Part shown: positions 17,401 to 19,510 of the stretch, in pieces
Position numbering within the stretch: position 1 is the stretch's first letter
Layout: every line of letters starts with the position of its first letter
Assembly (NCBI GenBank): GCA_017998495.1
Contig: JAGOCY010000001.1
Location: 1-19,510, forward strand
Direction: 5' to 3'
Length of the DNA stretch: 19,510 nt
Source: Corallincola sp.
GTDB taxonomy: Bacteria; Pseudomonadota; Gammaproteobacteria; Enterobacterales; Neiellaceae
Program-made: the position numbers and the translations under genes
Notes under the pieces: model-generated
What the model was told of the DNA's origin: nothing
Seen by the model: the letters and a program-made list of their open reading frames with translations, nothing else
Database searches by the model: none

Positions 17401-17686
17401 TGCCATCCTTGGGATTGGCTTCCAGCACACGGTAGAAAGTCTCACCATCGCGGATATAACCCAGCTCGTTGCGCGCCCGCTCTTCGATCCCCTCTGAGCC
17501 ATCCTTGAGTTCGCGGATCTCTTCGCGGATCAGCTCGTTGCGCTGGGTCAGCTGGCCATTCTGGCGTTGCGCCTCAGCCAGCTGATCACGAATGCGCCAG
17601 AAGTCATACAGCCCGTTGTGGCCATACCACAACCGGTACTGCAGCAATCCGAGCAGCGACAACAGGATCAGGGCTAGCAGACGCAT
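17387..17686 (-). CDS. ftsB: Cell division protein FtsB
   Basis: This 99 aa bitopic inner-membrane protein forms the FtsQLB complex that signals septal peptidoglycan synthesis. A transmembrane helix occupies about residues 2-18 (RLLALILLSLLGLLQYRLW). A periplasmic coiled coil rich in Gln, Glu and Arg follows (RIRDQLAEAQRQNGQLTQRNELI). The family's short C-terminal ERARNELGYIRDGETFYRV comes next. The ATG at 17684-17686 follows a TTG that also keeps the frame. GAGAG is a modest ribosome site. A promoter lies at 17759-17787 and it leads the overlapping gene block down to yqaA. Confidence 0.96.
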   Translation of the reverse strand: MRLLALILLSLLGLLQYRLWYGHNGLYDFWRIRDQLAEAQRQNGQLTQRNELIREEIRELKDGSEGIEERARNELGYIRDGETFYRVLEANPKDGNDAP

Positions 17687-17758
17687 CAACTCTCTCGGCG
17701 GCGGAGACCTCCGACACGACGCGCCGGGGGCCGGCGGTGAGACCGCAACGGCGCGCCT

Positions 17759-17787
17759 ATTATGCTGATCCCGGGGCGGGGCTCCAA
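17759..17787 (-). promoter_or_regulatory. Sigma70-like promoter of the ftsB-led operon
   Basis: On the minus strand, -35 TTGGAG (17782-17787), a 17-bp spacer and -10 CATAAT (17759-17764) lie about 73 nt upstream of the ftsB ATG, in the 137-nt gap after the DUF4124 gene. It agrees with consensus at 4/6 and 5/6 positions. The leader is GC-rich. Confidence 0.6.
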
Positions 17788-17823
17788 GGGTGGCGGCTGA
17801 CCAAGCACCGGAAATGGGCGTGA

Positions 17824-18279
17824 TCAGCGGTTATGACAGAGATCGATAGCCCGTTGGTAGTTGACCCGCTCATCCGCCAGCCACACCCGATTGTGGCGCT
17901 GGCATTCGGCATAGCTGCCGATCAGGGTGTTATTGCGTCGCTGGCGGTCGCACTCAGCCATACGCTCGTTGAAGTCACGATCCAGCCGCGACAGGCGCAC
18001 CCGCAGACCCGCCAGCTCCTCTGCCGGGCAGCGTCTGGTCTCTTCAACCTGGGGCATAGTGCCATCACCGACAACCAGCGCACTGTTGTGCACCTGGGTG
18101 TTGATCGCTTTGGCCTGGATCTCCGGCGGCGGTGCCGTTTTGGAAAAGTGGCGCACGCCGTTGTCGTCCGTCCAGGTGTAAACCTGATCCGCAACTACCG
18201 ACAGCGCCACAACTGACAGGATCAGCCCTGATATGACACGTCGCCAATCCCGGACGACGGATAAAAAAACGCCCTTCAT
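17824..18279 (-). CDS. Secreted DUF4124 domain protein
   Basis: This is a 151 aa protein of unknown function. An N-terminal signal peptide is visible: the basic VRDWRR, a hydrophobic run VISGLILSVVALSVVA, and a probable cleavage before DQVY. The mature protein opens with QVYTWTDDNGVRHFSKTAPP, the classic DUF4124 sequence, a short beta-rich domain found in many proteobacterial periplasmic proteins. The rest is a charged, probably helical stretch (LRVRLSRLDRDFNERMAECDRQRR) with three or four Cys (CPAEE, AECD, AECQ, LCHN) that could form disulfides. The only ATG (18277-18279) lies in the loop of the eno terminator and has no ribosome site, so expression must rely on readthrough or on another start. 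It lies between eno and ftsB on the same strand. Confidence 0.8.
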   Translation of the reverse strand: MKGVFLSVVRDWRRVISGLILSVVALSVVADQVYTWTDDNGVRHFSKTAPPPEIQAKAINTQVHNSALVVGDGTMPQVEETRRCPAEELAGLRVRLSRLDRDFNERMAECDRQRRNNTLIGSYAECQRHNRVWLADERVNYQRAIDLCHNR

Positions 18280-18291
18280 ACGAAGGGCGTT
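18263..18291 (-). terminator. Intrinsic terminator of eno
   Basis: On the minus strand, AACGCCCTTC and GAAGGGCGTT pair perfectly over 10 bp with a GTAT loop and run into TTTTTTTA, about 28 nt after the eno stop. The ATG of the DUF4124 gene begins inside the loop. Confidence 0.92.
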
Positions 18292-18318
18292 ATAGCAGGA
18301 AATGGGCCGGACCGGAAA

Positions 18319-19510
<1,192 letters not shown>

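Overview
The window looks like a core-genome segment of a fairly GC-rich gammaproteobacterium. Protein lengths and motifs sit close to Escherichia coli and Vibrio homologues: AlaS 876 aa, TruD 349 aa, CsrA 61 aa, RpoS 329 aa. From memory, the order recA-recX-alaS-csrA-tRNA-Ser-tRNA-Arg is shared with E. coli, and an oad operon beyond the tRNAs resembles Vibrio cholerae. I lean towards Aeromonadales (Aeromonas, Oceanimonas or Zobellella-like), but the sequence alone does not fix the genus. No phage, transposase, CRISPR array or defence system is visible.

Layout from left to right. Nearly everything is on the minus strand and mutS is the one plus-strand gene. Positions 1-2526 hold oadGAB, the sodium-pumping oxaloacetate decarboxylase; oadB is cut by the window edge. 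Positions 2817-3109 hold a tRNA-Ser(GCU) and two identical tRNA-Arg(ACG) genes behind a strong stable-RNA-type promoter. csrA (3238-3423) follows, then alaS (3663-6293) with its own promoter and a palindrome, recX and recA. recA has a near-perfect copy of the E. coli LexA-controlled promoter, and that promoter overlaps the end of pncC (8001-8519). mutS diverges from pncC and runs to 11254. It converges on rpoS, with one strong hairpin terminator between them.

The right half is a long minus-strand block transcribed in the order ftsB, ispD, ispF, truD, surE, pcm, yqaA-like, nlpD, rpoS. The first seven genes overlap one another at every junction by 1 to 20 nt. A promoter is visible before ftsB. 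A small secreted DUF4124 protein and a partial eno gene close the window.

Functionally, the window combines DNA repair and the SOS response (recA, recX, mutS), global regulation (csrA, rpoS), translation (alaS, tRNAs, truD), isoprenoid synthesis (ispD, ispF), cell division and envelope (ftsB, nlpD), protein and nucleotide maintenance (pcm, surE, pncC) and central metabolism (eno, oad).

I found no undescribed system. The observations worth a second look are regulatory or translational: a LexA operator inside the pncC reading frame, a probable CTG start for recX, a palindrome around the alaS promoter, and a start codon placed in the loop of the eno terminator.
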